From positions 84,228 to 148,227 of the forward strand of contig URCA01000004.1 of NCBI GenBank assembly GCA_900546265.1: DNA of 64,000 nucleotides, given 5' to 3'. The stretch comes from an uncultured Oscillospiraceae bacterium. Its GTDB lineage: Bacteria > Bacillota > Clostridia > Oscillospirales > Acutalibacteraceae. Each line of letters begins with the position of its first letter. The stretch's first letter is position 1. Shown piece by piece: positions 26,049 to 35,340 of the stretch. Under the pieces are notes generated by a model. That model did no database searches and was not told the origin of the DNA. It worked only from the letters and a program-made list of their open reading frames with translations. A program made the translations under genes and the position numbers.

Positions 26049-28544
26049 ATGAAAAGAAAAATCCTCAGTCTTATTCTTTCAGTGTCGCTGTTGGCAACCT
26101 TGTTTTCGGTTTCCATCGTGACAGGAGCCGCTGGAAATGTTGACTACGGCTCTAAGGCCTGGGAGAACTTCGAGACCATGACGAATGAACAGGCGAAAGA
26201 GTTTTTTCCGGACAATAAGGATTTAGCTAGTTATTCTATCGGCGTTAAGGATGGCGTTGGCGAAGGCGGTTCCAAAGGCCTGGAGCTGGACATGGGTTTC
26301 TATCCGGGCAGCGCTGCCGACAATGGCTGGGGCTGGCTGAATGTACAGACCGGCGAATTGCCGATAAAAGATGCCGTTGGTATTCGGATTTGGTATACGC
26401 TGAATGTGGATACCGCTTCGGCAGCGACGATGCGATTAACGCTGAAGGATCGGAATGCGGGCGCCTGGACGGATATCGGTTTTGTCGGTAACGCTGCAGG
26501 ACGTGACGCGATCGCGACAGGCACCTATTCCAAAACGATTCTTTTCAAGGATTTCCCCTCGTTCAACGCCAACAACAGTTACTCATTGGGGGTGGAATTG
26601 GGCGATGTCAAGGACGGCGGCACCGTTACGCTTACACTGGATAATATTACCTTTATTTATTACGGGAGTGTTGGCGTCGGAGATAAAACCGAGTTGAACG
26701 CTCTCTTGAAGACGTACAAACCGATTTATGACACAAACAATCAGGATAAAGAAGGCAATAAGCTGTACTCTGATACCAGCTACGCCAATTTTAAAACGGC
26801 GTATGAGACGGCTGTCAATCTTCCCGAGGATGCCACACAGACGGTCATTGATGCGGCGGTGCGCAGTCTTACCGGATATTATAAAGCTCTGGAGCAGTTG
26901 ACGCTTAATTATGCCGTTTTGGAGACAGCGCTGAACGCAGCAGATACTTTCTTTGCAGACCCGAAAACGGCTATGACCTATACAGAGCATTCTATCGGGT
27001 TAATTCAAGCCGTTTACGATACAACGAAAGCGATGTACGACAATAAATCTGCCAAAAAGCAGAGCGAAATCGACAACCAGGCGGTCACGATGAACACGGC
27101 TGTTTCCAAAGCTTATCCTATTGTTAAGGAAACGCCCGTATATACTAAAGACAAAGAAGATACGCTTCTTGTCGATTTCGAAGATTACGACAGCTTCGCC
27201 GACATACCTCTCGGCGGGGGCGATACAGACGGTTGGCAGTTTGAAAGCGAACCTTTTGCCACTCGTCTGGATAAGACGAACCCCATCAGCGGCAAAAAGA
27301 GCTTGAAAATCACCTGGGATGGTCTGGATGATAACACGTGGGGGGCGTACCGGCTGTTTATGTATAACAGCGGAAAATATCCTATGCATAATCAGGCGAT
27401 GACCTTTACCATTAAAGTGGCTTTTGATTATGATCTGACGGTAGCTTTCTATGATATGGATACGTCGACGACATATACCTATACGACGCATATAAAAGCG
27501 AGCGATAAGCCGCAGACCGTAACAGTCCCGTTTAATCAATTTAAAAATAACGAGAAAAAGAGTTATGGTTATGGTCAGCCTCTCACCGCTGAAGAGTTCG
27601 CCCGTTTTGTTAACCAGTGGAACTGCTTTAAAATTCAGTTGGATCGCATCAGCGGCCTGCCGGAAAAGGGCGAAATGTGGCTGGACTGCTTCAAGCTGAC
27701 GGCTAACGAAGGTCCTCAGGAAGCCGCGCCTCCTCCGGACGGACAGGGCGGCGATTCTTCCGACTCGAGCGATTCCAGCGGCGGCGAATCCTCTGGCGAA
27801 ATCATTGAACCGGACGATCCGCAGCCTGATGAATCCGACGGCTTCCATGTCCTGCAGAATTTTGAGGATATGACGGCGGAAAAGCTGGCCGAGCTGTTCG
27901 GCACTCCCTCCGCCGGCACTCTGTCGCTGGATACCTCTAAAAAGCTGTTCGGCAGCAACAGTATGAAGCTGACCTACGATTTTACCGGGGACAGTAAAAG
28001 CGCTTCTATACAAGCGGCCTTCCCTGGCCTGCGGGGCGACGGGCTGTATCTAATGGTGCTTTCCGCCAACGACGCTGTTCTAACTTTGAAGCTCAGCGAT
28101 GGTACTCTGTGGACGGAATATCAGGTGCCTGTCAAAGGCTCGGACAAGGAGCAGATGGTGTTCGTTAACTTTGTGGACACCGTTTCCGGAAAGGGGACCT
28201 TCGACGAGTTAAACAAAGCGAAAATCACGCTGAGTATGACCCTGTCCTCTGAGAAAGCAATTGCCGGCGACATTTACTTCGACAACATCGGGTATTTCCT
28301 CTATGACGAGATGCTGGAAAACAAGACCCCGGACGGAGGCGACTCCAGCAACGGCGGGAATTCTAGCAACGGCGGCGATTCCAGCAATGGCGGCAGTACC
28401 AGCAGCGGCGGTTCAGATAGCTCCCCCAGCACCGGGGAGGCCGGCGGCCTGTTGGCGGTGGCCGGTCTGGGCGTCCTTGCGGCCATGGCTGCCATCGTAG
28501 TATCCCGTCGGAAAAAGACCGAAAATATCTCATCCGACATGTAA
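26049..28544 (+). CDS. Secreted multi-module surface protein with sortase-like C-terminus
   Basis: A secreted 831-residue protein. Residues 1-27 are a signal peptide. Two modules start alike, 'WENFETMTNEQAKEFFPD' (about 37) and 'LQNFEDMTAEKLAELFG' (about 600), and a third starts 'LVDFEDYDSFADIPLGG' (about 375), so three related beta-sandwich, probably carbohydrate-binding, modules are present. A FIVAR-like helical region lies at about 215-365. Ser/Gly-rich linkers precede a C-terminal anchor: SPSTGE, then a hydrophobic stretch, then RRKK, a variant of the LPxTG sorting signal. GAAGGAGG precedes the ATG. The first ~1,650 bases are visibly more AT-rich than the neighbours. It starts a group of three surface proteins after the ABC operon, and glycan binding is inferred. 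Confidence 0.78.
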   Translation: MKRKILSLILSVSLLATLFSVSIVTGAAGNVDYGSKAWENFETMTNEQAKEFFPDNKDLASYSIGVKDGVGEGGSKGLELDMGFYPGSAADNGWGWLNVQTGELPIKDAVGIRIWYTLNVDTASAATMRLTLKDRNAGAWTDIGFVGNAAGRDAIATGTYSKTILFKDFPSFNANNSYSLGVELGDVKDGGTVTLTLDNITFIYYGSVGVGDKTELNALLKTYKPIYDTNNQDKEGNKLYSDTSYANFKTAYETAVNLPEDATQTVIDAAVRSLTGYYKALEQLTLNYAVLETALNAADTFFADPKTAMTYTEHSIGLIQAVYDTTKAMYDNKSAKKQSEIDNQAVTMNTAVSKAYPIVKETPVYTKDKEDTLLVDFEDYDSFADIPLGGGDTDGWQFESEPFATRLDKTNPISGKKSLKITWDGLDDNTWGAYRLFMYNSGKYPMHNQAMTFTIKVAFDYDLTVAFYDMDTSTTYTYTTHIKASDKPQTVTVPFNQFKNNEKKSYGYGQPLTAEEFARFVNQWNCFKIQLDRISGLPEKGEMWLDCFKLTANEGPQEAAPPPDGQGGDSSDSSDSSGGESSGEIIEPDDPQPDESDGFHVLQNFEDMTAEKLAELFGTPSAGTLSLDTSKKLFGSNSMKLTYDFTGDSKSASIQAAFPGLRGDGLYLMVLSANDAVLTLKLSDGTLWTEYQVPVKGSDKEQMVFVNFVDTVSGKGTFDELNKAKITLSMTLSSEKAIAGDIYFDNIGYFLYDEMLENKTPDGGDSSNGGNSSNGGDSSNGGSTSSGGSDSSPSTGEAGGLLAVAGLGVLAAMAAIVVSRRKKTENISSDM

Positions 28545-28560
28545 TGACAGGAGGAAATCT

Positions 28561-29693
28561 ATGCGTTTACGTGCGGCAGCTCTTGCCTGCATCTTCACTG
28601 TTTCCGTGGCGGTGGCCGGACTGCCGATGATGGCCTCGGCCGCTTCCATGGGGACCGACGTGGTGGAAACCTTTGAGAAATTCAATTCATCCGCCGGGTT
28701 GGCCGGGCGCTGGAAGCCCACGACTCCGCCGGCTCTGACCATTAACTTGGATACCAAAACCTCCGCGCCCAATCGAGGGGACGGAAAGTCCAATGGCAAT
28801 TATCGCTCCTGCGGGCGGACTTCGATTTGAGCAAGCAGGACGGATGGGCATTTTTCCGTCTGTCCGGTGTGGAGGAACCTCGCTCTTTGGTGGATATCAT
28901 CAATGCCAATAAAGACGTGTACCTCACCTTTTGGGCCAAGGCGGACAAGGCGATGACTATCCGGGCGGCCGTGGACATCAAGGACGTTCCGTTCTATACC
29001 AAGGTGAACCTGACCACCGAATGGAAAGAATATAAACTGAAATTCCGCGATATGATTCCCGAGGTGGCGGACAAGAACGGGAAAATGACGAAAATCTATG
29101 AACGCAACGCCGGCAAATCCTGGGGAAACGGTACGGAAGAAGCCTATGTTATCGGCTTTAAGTATGAGATTTTTGCCGAAGATAACGGAGATAAAAAGAT
29201 TAACGGCAAAATGTGGCTGGACACCGTGGGCTTTTACGGCGACGGCGTGAAGGAAATCAGCCATTATGACGACGGCTATCCCCACGACTACGATCAGCCC
29301 GGCAAGGTGCCCAGTGACTTCGTGGCAGAAACCACGACGACCTCTAAAGGAGCGACTACGACCGTGAAGCCTGCCCCCGGCACGACCAAGACGAACAAGC
29401 CGGGTGAAACCACTAAGCCGGGCGGTTCCACGGTCGCGGGCGGTACGACAAGCACCGGTAACACATCCTCCACCGAGGCGACTGGCGATATTTCCGGCGA
29501 AACCACCGGCAACACGACGGAGACCATGGCGACAACGGCGGCCTCCAGCGGCGCAGTATCGGACGGCGCATCCTCTCAGCCGGAGGAGGGAGGCGGCAGC
29601 ATGGTTTGGCTTATCGTCGTCATCGCTGTGGTTGTGGTCCTAGCGGGAGGCGGCGCGGCCTTCTACTTCCTGTACTGGAAAAAGAAGCACTAA
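28561..29693 (+). pseudogene. Secreted membrane-anchored carbohydrate-binding-like protein, frameshifted
   Basis: One protein split by an apparent -1 frameshift. The first part (ATG 28561) has a signal peptide (residues 1-27, ending ASA) and the same module start as the previous protein (ETFEKFNSSAGLAGRW). It runs out of frame near 28790-28800. In the other frame the sequence continues without a gap (QLSLLRADFDLSKQDGWAFF) to the stop at 29693. The total is 1,133 bases, one short of 378 codons. The rest has one beta-sandwich module with 'KMWLDTVGFYGDG', a long Thr/Gly-rich linker (about 175-260 of the second part) and a C-terminal transmembrane helix followed by YWKKKH. The linker suits exposure beyond the wall. 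It may be an assembly error. The SD GGAGG lies before the ATG, 16 bases after the previous stop. Confidence 0.72.
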
Positions 29694-29698
29694 CCGGC

Positions 29699-29763
29699 GT
29701 TTCCTTTCCTGAAAGACGGACGCCGCCCGCAGGTTGTCGCTGACCGCGGGCGGCCAAGGAAAC
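29699..29763 (+). other. Nested stem structure upstream of the surface GH18 gene
   Basis: An outer stem GTTTCCTT (29699-29706) with AAGGAAAC (29756-29763) encloses an inner perfect 9-bp stem GCCGCCCGC (29722-29730) with GCGGGCGGC (29746-29754). No T-run follows, so it is not a classic terminator. It ends about 10 bases before the ribosome-binding site of the next gene and may set mRNA stability or expression ratio. Confidence 0.45.
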
Positions 29764-29795
29764 GACTTTATAAAAAAGGAGTGCAGATAACAGCT

Positions 29796-31367
29796 ATGAA
29801 TAGAAAGATTCTCCTATCCGCCGTAGCGGTTGCCGCAGTCGGCTGCATCGGGTTGGGCGCGTTGGCGGCTCCTTCCATCAAGGAATCGGTTTCCAAGCTA
29901 ATTGCCGGCACCTCTATGGAAGAAACGCTGAATCGGGAAGTGGACATGGGCGACGCTTTCATGGTGGCCAATACCCGTCCCGCCAAAACAACGGATCCCA
30001 ATGCGCAGAACGTTTTCGACGGCGACGACAGCACCGTGTGGACTGCCCCTGCAACCAAAGACGCTATCCTGCAGATTGACCTGGAGAAAGCGCAGACCAT
30101 CAACAACATTATTCTCAAGGAAGACGGCAGCAACGTCCGCAAATACCGCATCGATGCCTGGAATGGCGAAAAATGGGTGAAGGTGTACAGCAACGATTTG
30201 ATTGAGAAGTATCATCTGGCCGTTGTGGATCCCATGAAAACCAACGCCATCCGCCTGGTCATCGAGAACTCTGAGAACCCGGCTTCCATCAAAGAGGTGG
30301 AAGTGGTGCATCAGCGTCCGGTGGAGTTGAATAATGAATTTATAAATATGGCTTATATGACCGGGAATTCCTACCAACACGGTTGGGATCCTATCGAACC
30401 CCAAAAGATGGATACCTTTACGGACCTAACCCTTATCGGCAATTGGATGTTCGACAAAAACGGTGACTTTGTCATTATGCTGGAGAAATACGGCCCTGGC
30501 GGGTTTGACCATGCCATGGATCCCAAATCCGACGAAGCCATCAGTGAGATGGAAAAGTGGATGAAAAACATCGAAAGCTATATGGGTAAGAAGCGTCCCA
30601 ATATCTGGATTTCCCTGACTTGCATGAAATTCATGGAAAATGCGGACGGTACACCGGCTAACGGAGTCGAAGGCGGCCAGACGGATATTTTCCTGGATGA
30701 TACCATCCGCGCCAACTTTGTTGCCGAATTCGTTGAGTATGTTAAAAAATACGATTTTTACGGAGTGGATATCGACTGGGAATATCCGGCGACTAGTAGC
30801 CAATGGCAAGCGTATAATCTGCTAGTCCAGGATTTGGCGGATGCCCTTCATGCCGACGGTCGCTATATTTCCACCGCTCAGTCCCGCGGCACCGGCCTTT
30901 CTAAGGAGACCTTCACGAAGTTTGACCGCATTAATATCATGGCCTATGACAACTATAGCACCATGCAGAACCATTCCACCTTCAGCTGGTGTGCGGATGA
31001 CATTCTGAAATATTTCATCAACACGCTGGGGATCGACCGCAGCAAAATCGTGCTCGGCCTGCCGTGGTACGCGGTGGATAAGAATTCCATCACCAACCAG
31101 ACGGATTGGAAAGCGATTTATGGAATTTTGTCTGCGGATAATGAGGAAGGCGACATCACCATTGACGAGGGTATCAATACCACCCGTCAGTGGGGCTTCA
31201 ATGGCCCTAACCTTCTGCGCGACAAAGTGGTGTACGCGATTAAGAACCGGGTTGGCGGCGTGTTTGTTTGGCAGATTAAGAACGATTTCGAATACGATCA
31301 TCCCTATTCCCTGGCCCGTGTGATGCATGAGGCCATTGAGGAATACACCTATGTAAAAGCGAAGTAA
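29796..31367 (+). CDS. Exported GH18-family protein with discoidin-like domain
   Basis: Protein of 523 residues. Residues ~1-28 are a signal peptide or N-terminal anchor (ILLSAVAVAAVGCIGLGALA). About 55-180 resemble an F5/8 type C (discoidin) carbohydrate-binding module ('AQNVFDGDDSTVWTAPATKD', 'NNIILKEDGSNVRKYRID'). About 190-515 form a GH18 barrel like endo-beta-N-acetylglucosaminidases. The active-site segment reads YGVDIDWEYP: the acid E329 and two Asp residues are kept, but the first Asp of DxxDxDxE is Tyr. It may still be active. ATG 29796 was chosen; a GTG at 29781 overlaps the GGAG SD. It is the last of three surface genes and is followed by a strong terminator. It could release oligosaccharides from host glycans for import. 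Confidence 0.82.
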   Translation: MNRKILLSAVAVAAVGCIGLGALAAPSIKESVSKLIAGTSMEETLNREVDMGDAFMVANTRPAKTTDPNAQNVFDGDDSTVWTAPATKDAILQIDLEKAQTINNIILKEDGSNVRKYRIDAWNGEKWVKVYSNDLIEKYHLAVVDPMKTNAIRLVIENSENPASIKEVEVVHQRPVELNNEFINMAYMTGNSYQHGWDPIEPQKMDTFTDLTLIGNWMFDKNGDFVIMLEKYGPGGFDHAMDPKSDEAISEMEKWMKNIESYMGKKRPNIWISLTCMKFMENADGTPANGVEGGQTDIFLDDTIRANFVAEFVEYVKKYDFYGVDIDWEYPATSSQWQAYNLLVQDLADALHADGRYISTAQSRGTGLSKETFTKFDRINIMAYDNYSTMQNHSTFSWCADDILKYFINTLGIDRSKIVLGLPWYAVDKNSITNQTDWKAIYGILSADNEEGDITIDEGINTTRQWGFNGPNLLRDKVVYAIKNRVGGVFVWQIKNDFEYDHPYSLARVMHEAIEEYTYVKAK

Positions 31368-31382
31368 AAAATTATCTAAAAA

Positions 31383-31423
31383 GGGCGCCCGTCCGGCTGT
31401 GGGCGGGCGCCCGTCCGGTTTTC
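31383..31423 (+). terminator. Intrinsic terminator after the surface-protein genes
   Basis: Stem GGGCGCCCG (31383-31391) with CGGGCGCCC (31404-31412), followed by GTCCGGTTTTC. The T-run is short. Confidence 0.65.
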
Positions 31424-31462
31424 ACCGGCCGGCATGACGATGGAAAGGCGCGGATACTTATT

Positions 31463-33667
31463 ATGAAAACAACGACCAACCTGAACCGTGACTGGCTGTA
31501 CTATCCTGGGGCCTACCAGGCCTCTGTCCGCGCCGAGGATATGCGGCGCGTCTGCCTGCCGCACGCCAACCAGGAGGTGCCGCTGACGTATTTTGATGAG
31601 ACCGGCTATCAGTTCGCCTCCTTTTATACCCGGACGATTTCGGCGGACGGGGAACAGGCCGCCAGCCGCTCTTTTCTGCATTTTGAAGGTGTGATGGCCT
31701 GCGCCGAGGTGTTCCTAAACGGGGAATACCTGGGCGGTCACAAAGGCGGGTATACTCCCTTCACTCTGGAGACCACCGGCAAGCTGAGAGCGGGAGACAA
31801 CCTGCTGCTGGTGTGCGTGGATTCCGCCGAACGACCCGACGTGCCGCCCTTTGGCTATTCCATCGACTACCTGACCTTCGGCGGGATTTACCGGGATGTG
31901 GAGTTGTATACCGCCGACCGGACATATATCGCCGACCTGTTCGCCAAGCCCAGCGGCTGCGCCGGAGGAACGGCCAGCCTGGAGGCGGAGGTGACCCTGG
32001 ACGCCCTGCTGCCCGAAGCCGGAGTGCTGACCGTGGCCCTGCGGGGCGACGCGCAGAGCCACCGCGTTGCGGTACCCGTCAACGCGGCCGCGGGGCAGAC
32101 GGCGGTGACCGTCCGCCTGGATGGGCTGACCGATGTGCGGCCCTGGGAGTTGGACGATCCGGCGCTGTATACCCTGACGGCGGAATACGCCTCTGACGCG
32201 TCCCAGGACACGCGGGAAACCCGAATAGGCTTTCGTCAGGCGGTGTTCACGCCGGAGGGCTTTTTCCTCAACGGCCGCCCCCTCAAGCTGCGGGGCCTCA
32301 ACCGGCACCAGTCGTATCCCTACGTGGGCTACGCCATGCCCGCCCGCGTCCAGCGCCGGGATGCCGATATCCTCAAGGACGAGTTGGGCCTCAACCTAGT
32401 GCGCACCTCCCATTATCCCCAGTCCCGGGATTTCCTGGACCGCTGCGACGAAATCGGCCTGCTGGTCTTTGAGGAAATCCCCGGCTGGCAGCATGTGGGG
32501 GACAAGGCGTGGCAGGACACGGCGGTGGAGAATGTCCGGGAGATGATCCGGCGGGATCGCCATCACCCCTCCATCATTCTGTGGGGCGTGCGTATCAACG
32601 AGTCTCAGGATTTCCACGATTTCTACCTTCGCACCAACGCCCTGGCCCACGAACTGGATCCCACCCGCCAGACCGGCGGTGTGCGCTGCATCGAAAACAG
32701 CGAGCTGCTCGAAGACGTCTATACCATGAACGACTTTATCTTCACTGGCAGCAACGAAATGAAGCGGGACCAGCGGCGGGTGACCGGCCTTGAGCGGGAT
32801 GTACCCTATCTTATCACCGAATTCTGTGGTCATATGTGCCCCACCAAGGCTTACGACCACGAGGAACGGGTGATCGAGCAGGCCTGGCGGCATATGGGGA
32901 TGCACGACGCCGTGGGCCGGGATCCCTCCACCGCGGGGGCCATCGGCTGGTGCGCCTTCGATTATCAGACCCATAACAACTTCGGTTCCGGTGACCGCAT
33001 CTGCTACCACGGGGTAATGGACATCTTCCGCCTGCCCAAAATGGCGGCTCACTTTTACCGCAGCCAGCTGTCTCCCCAAAAAGAGCCGGTGCTGGAGGCG
33101 GCGACCTATTGGTCGGTGGGCGATCGCAACGGCGGCGGCATCACCCCCCTGACGGTATTCACCAACTGCGATTATATCGAGGTGGAGGTGAACGGCAAGG
33201 AGCTGGGCCGTTTTTATCCCGATAAAGAACGGTTCCCCGGCTTGGAATACCCGCCTTGCGTCATCGATAATTTCAATGTCTGTTGGGGCGAGGCCTGGGG
33301 CGGCGGCGTTTTCCGGGGCTATGTGGACGGCCGGCTGGCCATCCGGCGGGAGTACGCCCACGACCCGGTTCCTTCTTGCCTGGAGGTTCGGGCGGATGAC
33401 GCGGCCATCGCCGCCGACGGCAGCGATGCCACCCGCGTGACAGTGCGTGCCCTCGACCAGAAAGGCAACGTCCTGCCCTTTTTCTTCAGTCCTCTGGCCA
33501 TCCGGGTGGAAGGCCCCGGCTTGTGCGTCGGCGATACCTTGGTTTCCACCCAGGCGGGCGTTTACGCCTTCTGGGTGCGCAGCAGCGGGGCGTCGGGAGA
33601 TATCCGGGTGACGGTGGACAATCCCCGCCTCGGCGCACAGTCGCTCACCATCGCGGCCAAAGGCTGA
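31463..33667 (+). CDS. GH2-family glycosidase (beta-galactosidase/glucuronidase type)
   Basis: A 734-residue GH2 enzyme. An N-terminal sugar-binding jelly roll (about 1-150), an immunoglobulin-like domain (about 155-260), and a TIM barrel follow in family order. The acid/base is E380 in 'WGVRINES' and the nucleophile is probably E453 in 'YLITEFCGH', the right spacing for GH2. The C-terminal ~170 residues carry Ig-like modules including a BIG1/invasin-type strand set. No signal peptide is present, so it is cytoplasmic. The ATG at 31463 is preceded by only a weak ribosome-binding site (GGAAAGG about 20 bases upstream). It precedes the two regulators and the fucosidase and sialidase genes, so a role in glycan trimming is likely. 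Exact specificity cannot be read from sequence. Confidence 0.85.
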   Translation: MKTTTNLNRDWLYYPGAYQASVRAEDMRRVCLPHANQEVPLTYFDETGYQFASFYTRTISADGEQAASRSFLHFEGVMACAEVFLNGEYLGGHKGGYTPFTLETTGKLRAGDNLLLVCVDSAERPDVPPFGYSIDYLTFGGIYRDVELYTADRTYIADLFAKPSGCAGGTASLEAEVTLDALLPEAGVLTVALRGDAQSHRVAVPVNAAAGQTAVTVRLDGLTDVRPWELDDPALYTLTAEYASDASQDTRETRIGFRQAVFTPEGFFLNGRPLKLRGLNRHQSYPYVGYAMPARVQRRDADILKDELGLNLVRTSHYPQSRDFLDRCDEIGLLVFEEIPGWQHVGDKAWQDTAVENVREMIRRDRHHPSIILWGVRINESQDFHDFYLRTNALAHELDPTRQTGGVRCIENSELLEDVYTMNDFIFTGSNEMKRDQRRVTGLERDVPYLITEFCGHMCPTKAYDHEERVIEQAWRHMGMHDAVGRDPSTAGAIGWCAFDYQTHNNFGSGDRICYHGVMDIFRLPKMAAHFYRSQLSPQKEPVLEAATYWSVGDRNGGGITPLTVFTNCDYIEVEVNGKELGRFYPDKERFPGLEYPPCVIDNFNVCWGEAWGGGVFRGYVDGRLAIRREYAHDPVPSCLEVRADDAAIAADGSDATRVTVRALDQKGNVLPFFFSPLAIRVEGPGLCVGDTLVSTQAGVYAFWVRSSGASGDIRVTVDNPRLGAQSLTIAAKG

Positions 33668-33742
33668 CCATCCAAAATGCAGGACGACTCCATTGCCGAT
33701 GGGGTTCATCGAAAATAGATAAAGCAAAGCTGTATTTGGATA

Positions 33743-33771
33743 TTTACAAAAGCACCTGCTGAGGGTATAGT
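33743..33771 (+). promoter_or_regulatory. Sigma-A promoter of the XRE-LacI regulator genes
   Basis: TTTACA (33743-33748) and TATAGT (33766-33771) are exactly 17 bases apart, about 27 bases upstream of the XRE start codon. Confidence 0.65.
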
Positions 33772-33797
33772 ATAAGAATAGGAAAGTAGGTGCCAGC

Positions 33798-34124
33798 ATG
33801 GGCGAGATCCGCGAGAATGTCAAACAGAATCTGGGATATTTTCTGTCCCTCAGAGGCATGTCTCAGAAGGAACTGGCGATGAAGCTGGGCGTGTCCCAGT
33901 CCGCCGTTACGAACTGGATAAAGGGAAAGAATTCCCCCGATATCGAAATGGTCGCGCTTATCTGCCAGCATCTGCATATATCGGTGGCGGAGCTGTTCGG
34001 CATGACTGGCGACGAGACGTATTCCGACCGGGAACGGGTTCTCGTGGCGCAGTACCGGAACAAGCCGGACATGCGGCGCGCGGTCGACATTCTGCTGGAA
34101 ATCGAGGGGCGCGCCGCGCCCTGA
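33798..34124 (+). CDS. XRE-family transcriptional regulator, 108 aa
   Basis: Small DNA-binding protein. An HTH_3/XRE helix-turn-helix spans about residues 9-63, with recognition segment 'SQKELAMKLGVSQSAVTNW' and 'GKNSPDIEMVALICQHLHIS'. The C-terminal ~45 residues are helical and may dimerise. It has its own promoter and AGGAAAG upstream of the ATG. It lies between a GH2 gene and a LacI-family gene (75-base gap), so it is probably a local regulator of the glycan genes. Its operator is not known. Confidence 0.85.
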   Translation: MGEIRENVKQNLGYFLSLRGMSQKELAMKLGVSQSAVTNWIKGKNSPDIEMVALICQHLHISVAELFGMTGDETYSDRERVLVAQYRNKPDMRRAVDILLEIEGRAAP

Positions 34125-34199
34125 CAGCAGCTTCGGCGGCTCATGAAGAATAGGGGGACACTGGGTGCCTTTAGGCGTCCGCGTCAGCAGGAGGACAGC

Positions 34200-35192
34200 A
34201 TGGCAATCACCATCAAGGACATCGCGGTACAGACGGGCCTGGCTATTTCCACCATTTCCAAATATCTCAACGGGGGCAATGTCCTGCCGGAAAACCAGGA
34301 GAAAATCCGCAAGGTGATTGATGAGCTGGGTTTCAGCGCCAATTCCTTCGCCAGGGGCCTGAAAACCAACAAATCTCATCTGATTGGCGTGGTGGTGGAT
34401 TCTCTGGAGGATATGCTGCAGGCGAAAATCGTCACCGCCATGGAGACGGTGTTCCGCCGCCACGGCTACGCCTGCCTGGTGTCCGACGCGGGCAACGATG
34501 TGCTCGCCCAGAAAAGCATTGTGGAGTTTCTCCTGGCCCAAAGCGTGGACGGCATCATTTTTCTGCCCATGCGGGTGAATATGAACGACTTCGAGGCCTA
34601 TCTGGAAAAAGAAATCCCGGTGGTGGCCCTCTTCGGCAAGCCGGACGAGATGGACTGCGATACCATCACGGTGGACGACTACGCCCCGGTGTATTCCTCG
34701 GTTCGCTGCCTGATATCCTCCGGTCGCCGGCGGATCGGCATCGTCGCGGGCATGGAAACGGATCCCATCGCCGCCCAGCGGCTCAAGGGGTATACTGACG
34801 CGCTCAAAAATGCCCACTTCGCTCTGGAGCCGGCGCTGATTTCTCATGGGGAATACTCCACCGAAAGCGGGTACGAACGGGCCAAGCAGCTGCTGAGTCT
34901 TCCCGAGCCGCCCGATGCCCTGCTGGTCAGTGACAACCTGACCACCGTGGGTGCCTTGATGGCGGTGATGGAAAGGGGACTCAAGGTGCCCCGCCAGCTG
35001 GCGATTATCGGCTTCGATAACGTGATGCTGTCCCAGAGCCTGACCCCCAAGCTGAGCGTTATCGTCCACCCGACGGAGAAGATGGCCGCCGTAGCGGCCC
35101 AGACCCTCCTCGATCAGCTGTCCGCCGGCGGGAAAAACCCCATCCAGAGTCTGCGCCTGCCCTCGGAATTCATGATGGGGGACTCGTTATAG
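34200..35192 (+). CDS. LacI-family transcriptional regulator
   Basis: A 330-residue LacI/GalR-type regulator. The HTH is residues 1-48: 'TIKDIAVQTGLAISTISKYL' with 'ELGFSANSFARGLKTNKSHL' as the hinge. The ligand-binding domain follows: 'LIGVVVDSLEDMLQAKIV', 'DGIIFLPMRVN', 'RRRIGIVAGMETDPIAAQR', 'PDALLVSDNL', 'AIIGFDN'. It would bind a sugar or sugar derivative and control adjacent sugar genes. ATG 34200 has AGGAGG 5 bases upstream. A GH29 gene follows 148 bases downstream. The GCGAAATGT-type motifs found at 12.5-12.9 kb and 40.4 kb could be its sites, but LacI operators usually have a central CG, which these lack. Confidence 0.9.
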   Translation: MAITIKDIAVQTGLAISTISKYLNGGNVLPENQEKIRKVIDELGFSANSFARGLKTNKSHLIGVVVDSLEDMLQAKIVTAMETVFRRHGYACLVSDAGNDVLAQKSIVEFLLAQSVDGIIFLPMRVNMNDFEAYLEKEIPVVALFGKPDEMDCDTITVDDYAPVYSSVRCLISSGRRRIGIVAGMETDPIAAQRLKGYTDALKNAHFALEPALISHGEYSTESGYERAKQLLSLPEPPDALLVSDNLTTVGALMAVMERGLKVPRQLAIIGFDNVMLSQSLTPKLSVIVHPTEKMAAVAAQTLLDQLSAGGKNPIQSLRLPSEFMMGDSL

Positions 35193-35194
35193 AT

Positions 35195-35283
35195 GGGGGG
35201 ATACCCCCGCCGAAAACGCCGGAAGGCGTTTTTCACCCCCCCATTAAGGAAATATACTTAAAAATTCCTGTGGGGGATCCCCC
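35195..35283 (+). other. Leader with terminator and alternating G/C tracts before the GH29 gene
   Basis: AAAACGCC-GGAA-GGCGTTTTT (35213-35233) is a small terminator-like hairpin. Around it lie runs GGGGGG (35195-35200), CCCCC (35204-35208), CCCCCCC (35236-35242) and the palindrome GGGGGATCCCCC (35272-35283). Several mutually exclusive pairings are possible, so it may be an attenuator-like leader. No known riboswitch was recognised. Confidence 0.4.
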
Positions 35284-35340
35284 TCTGCAAAATCAACTGC
35301 GGCATATCCTTGTCAAGAAAGATATAGGGGTATAACGATC

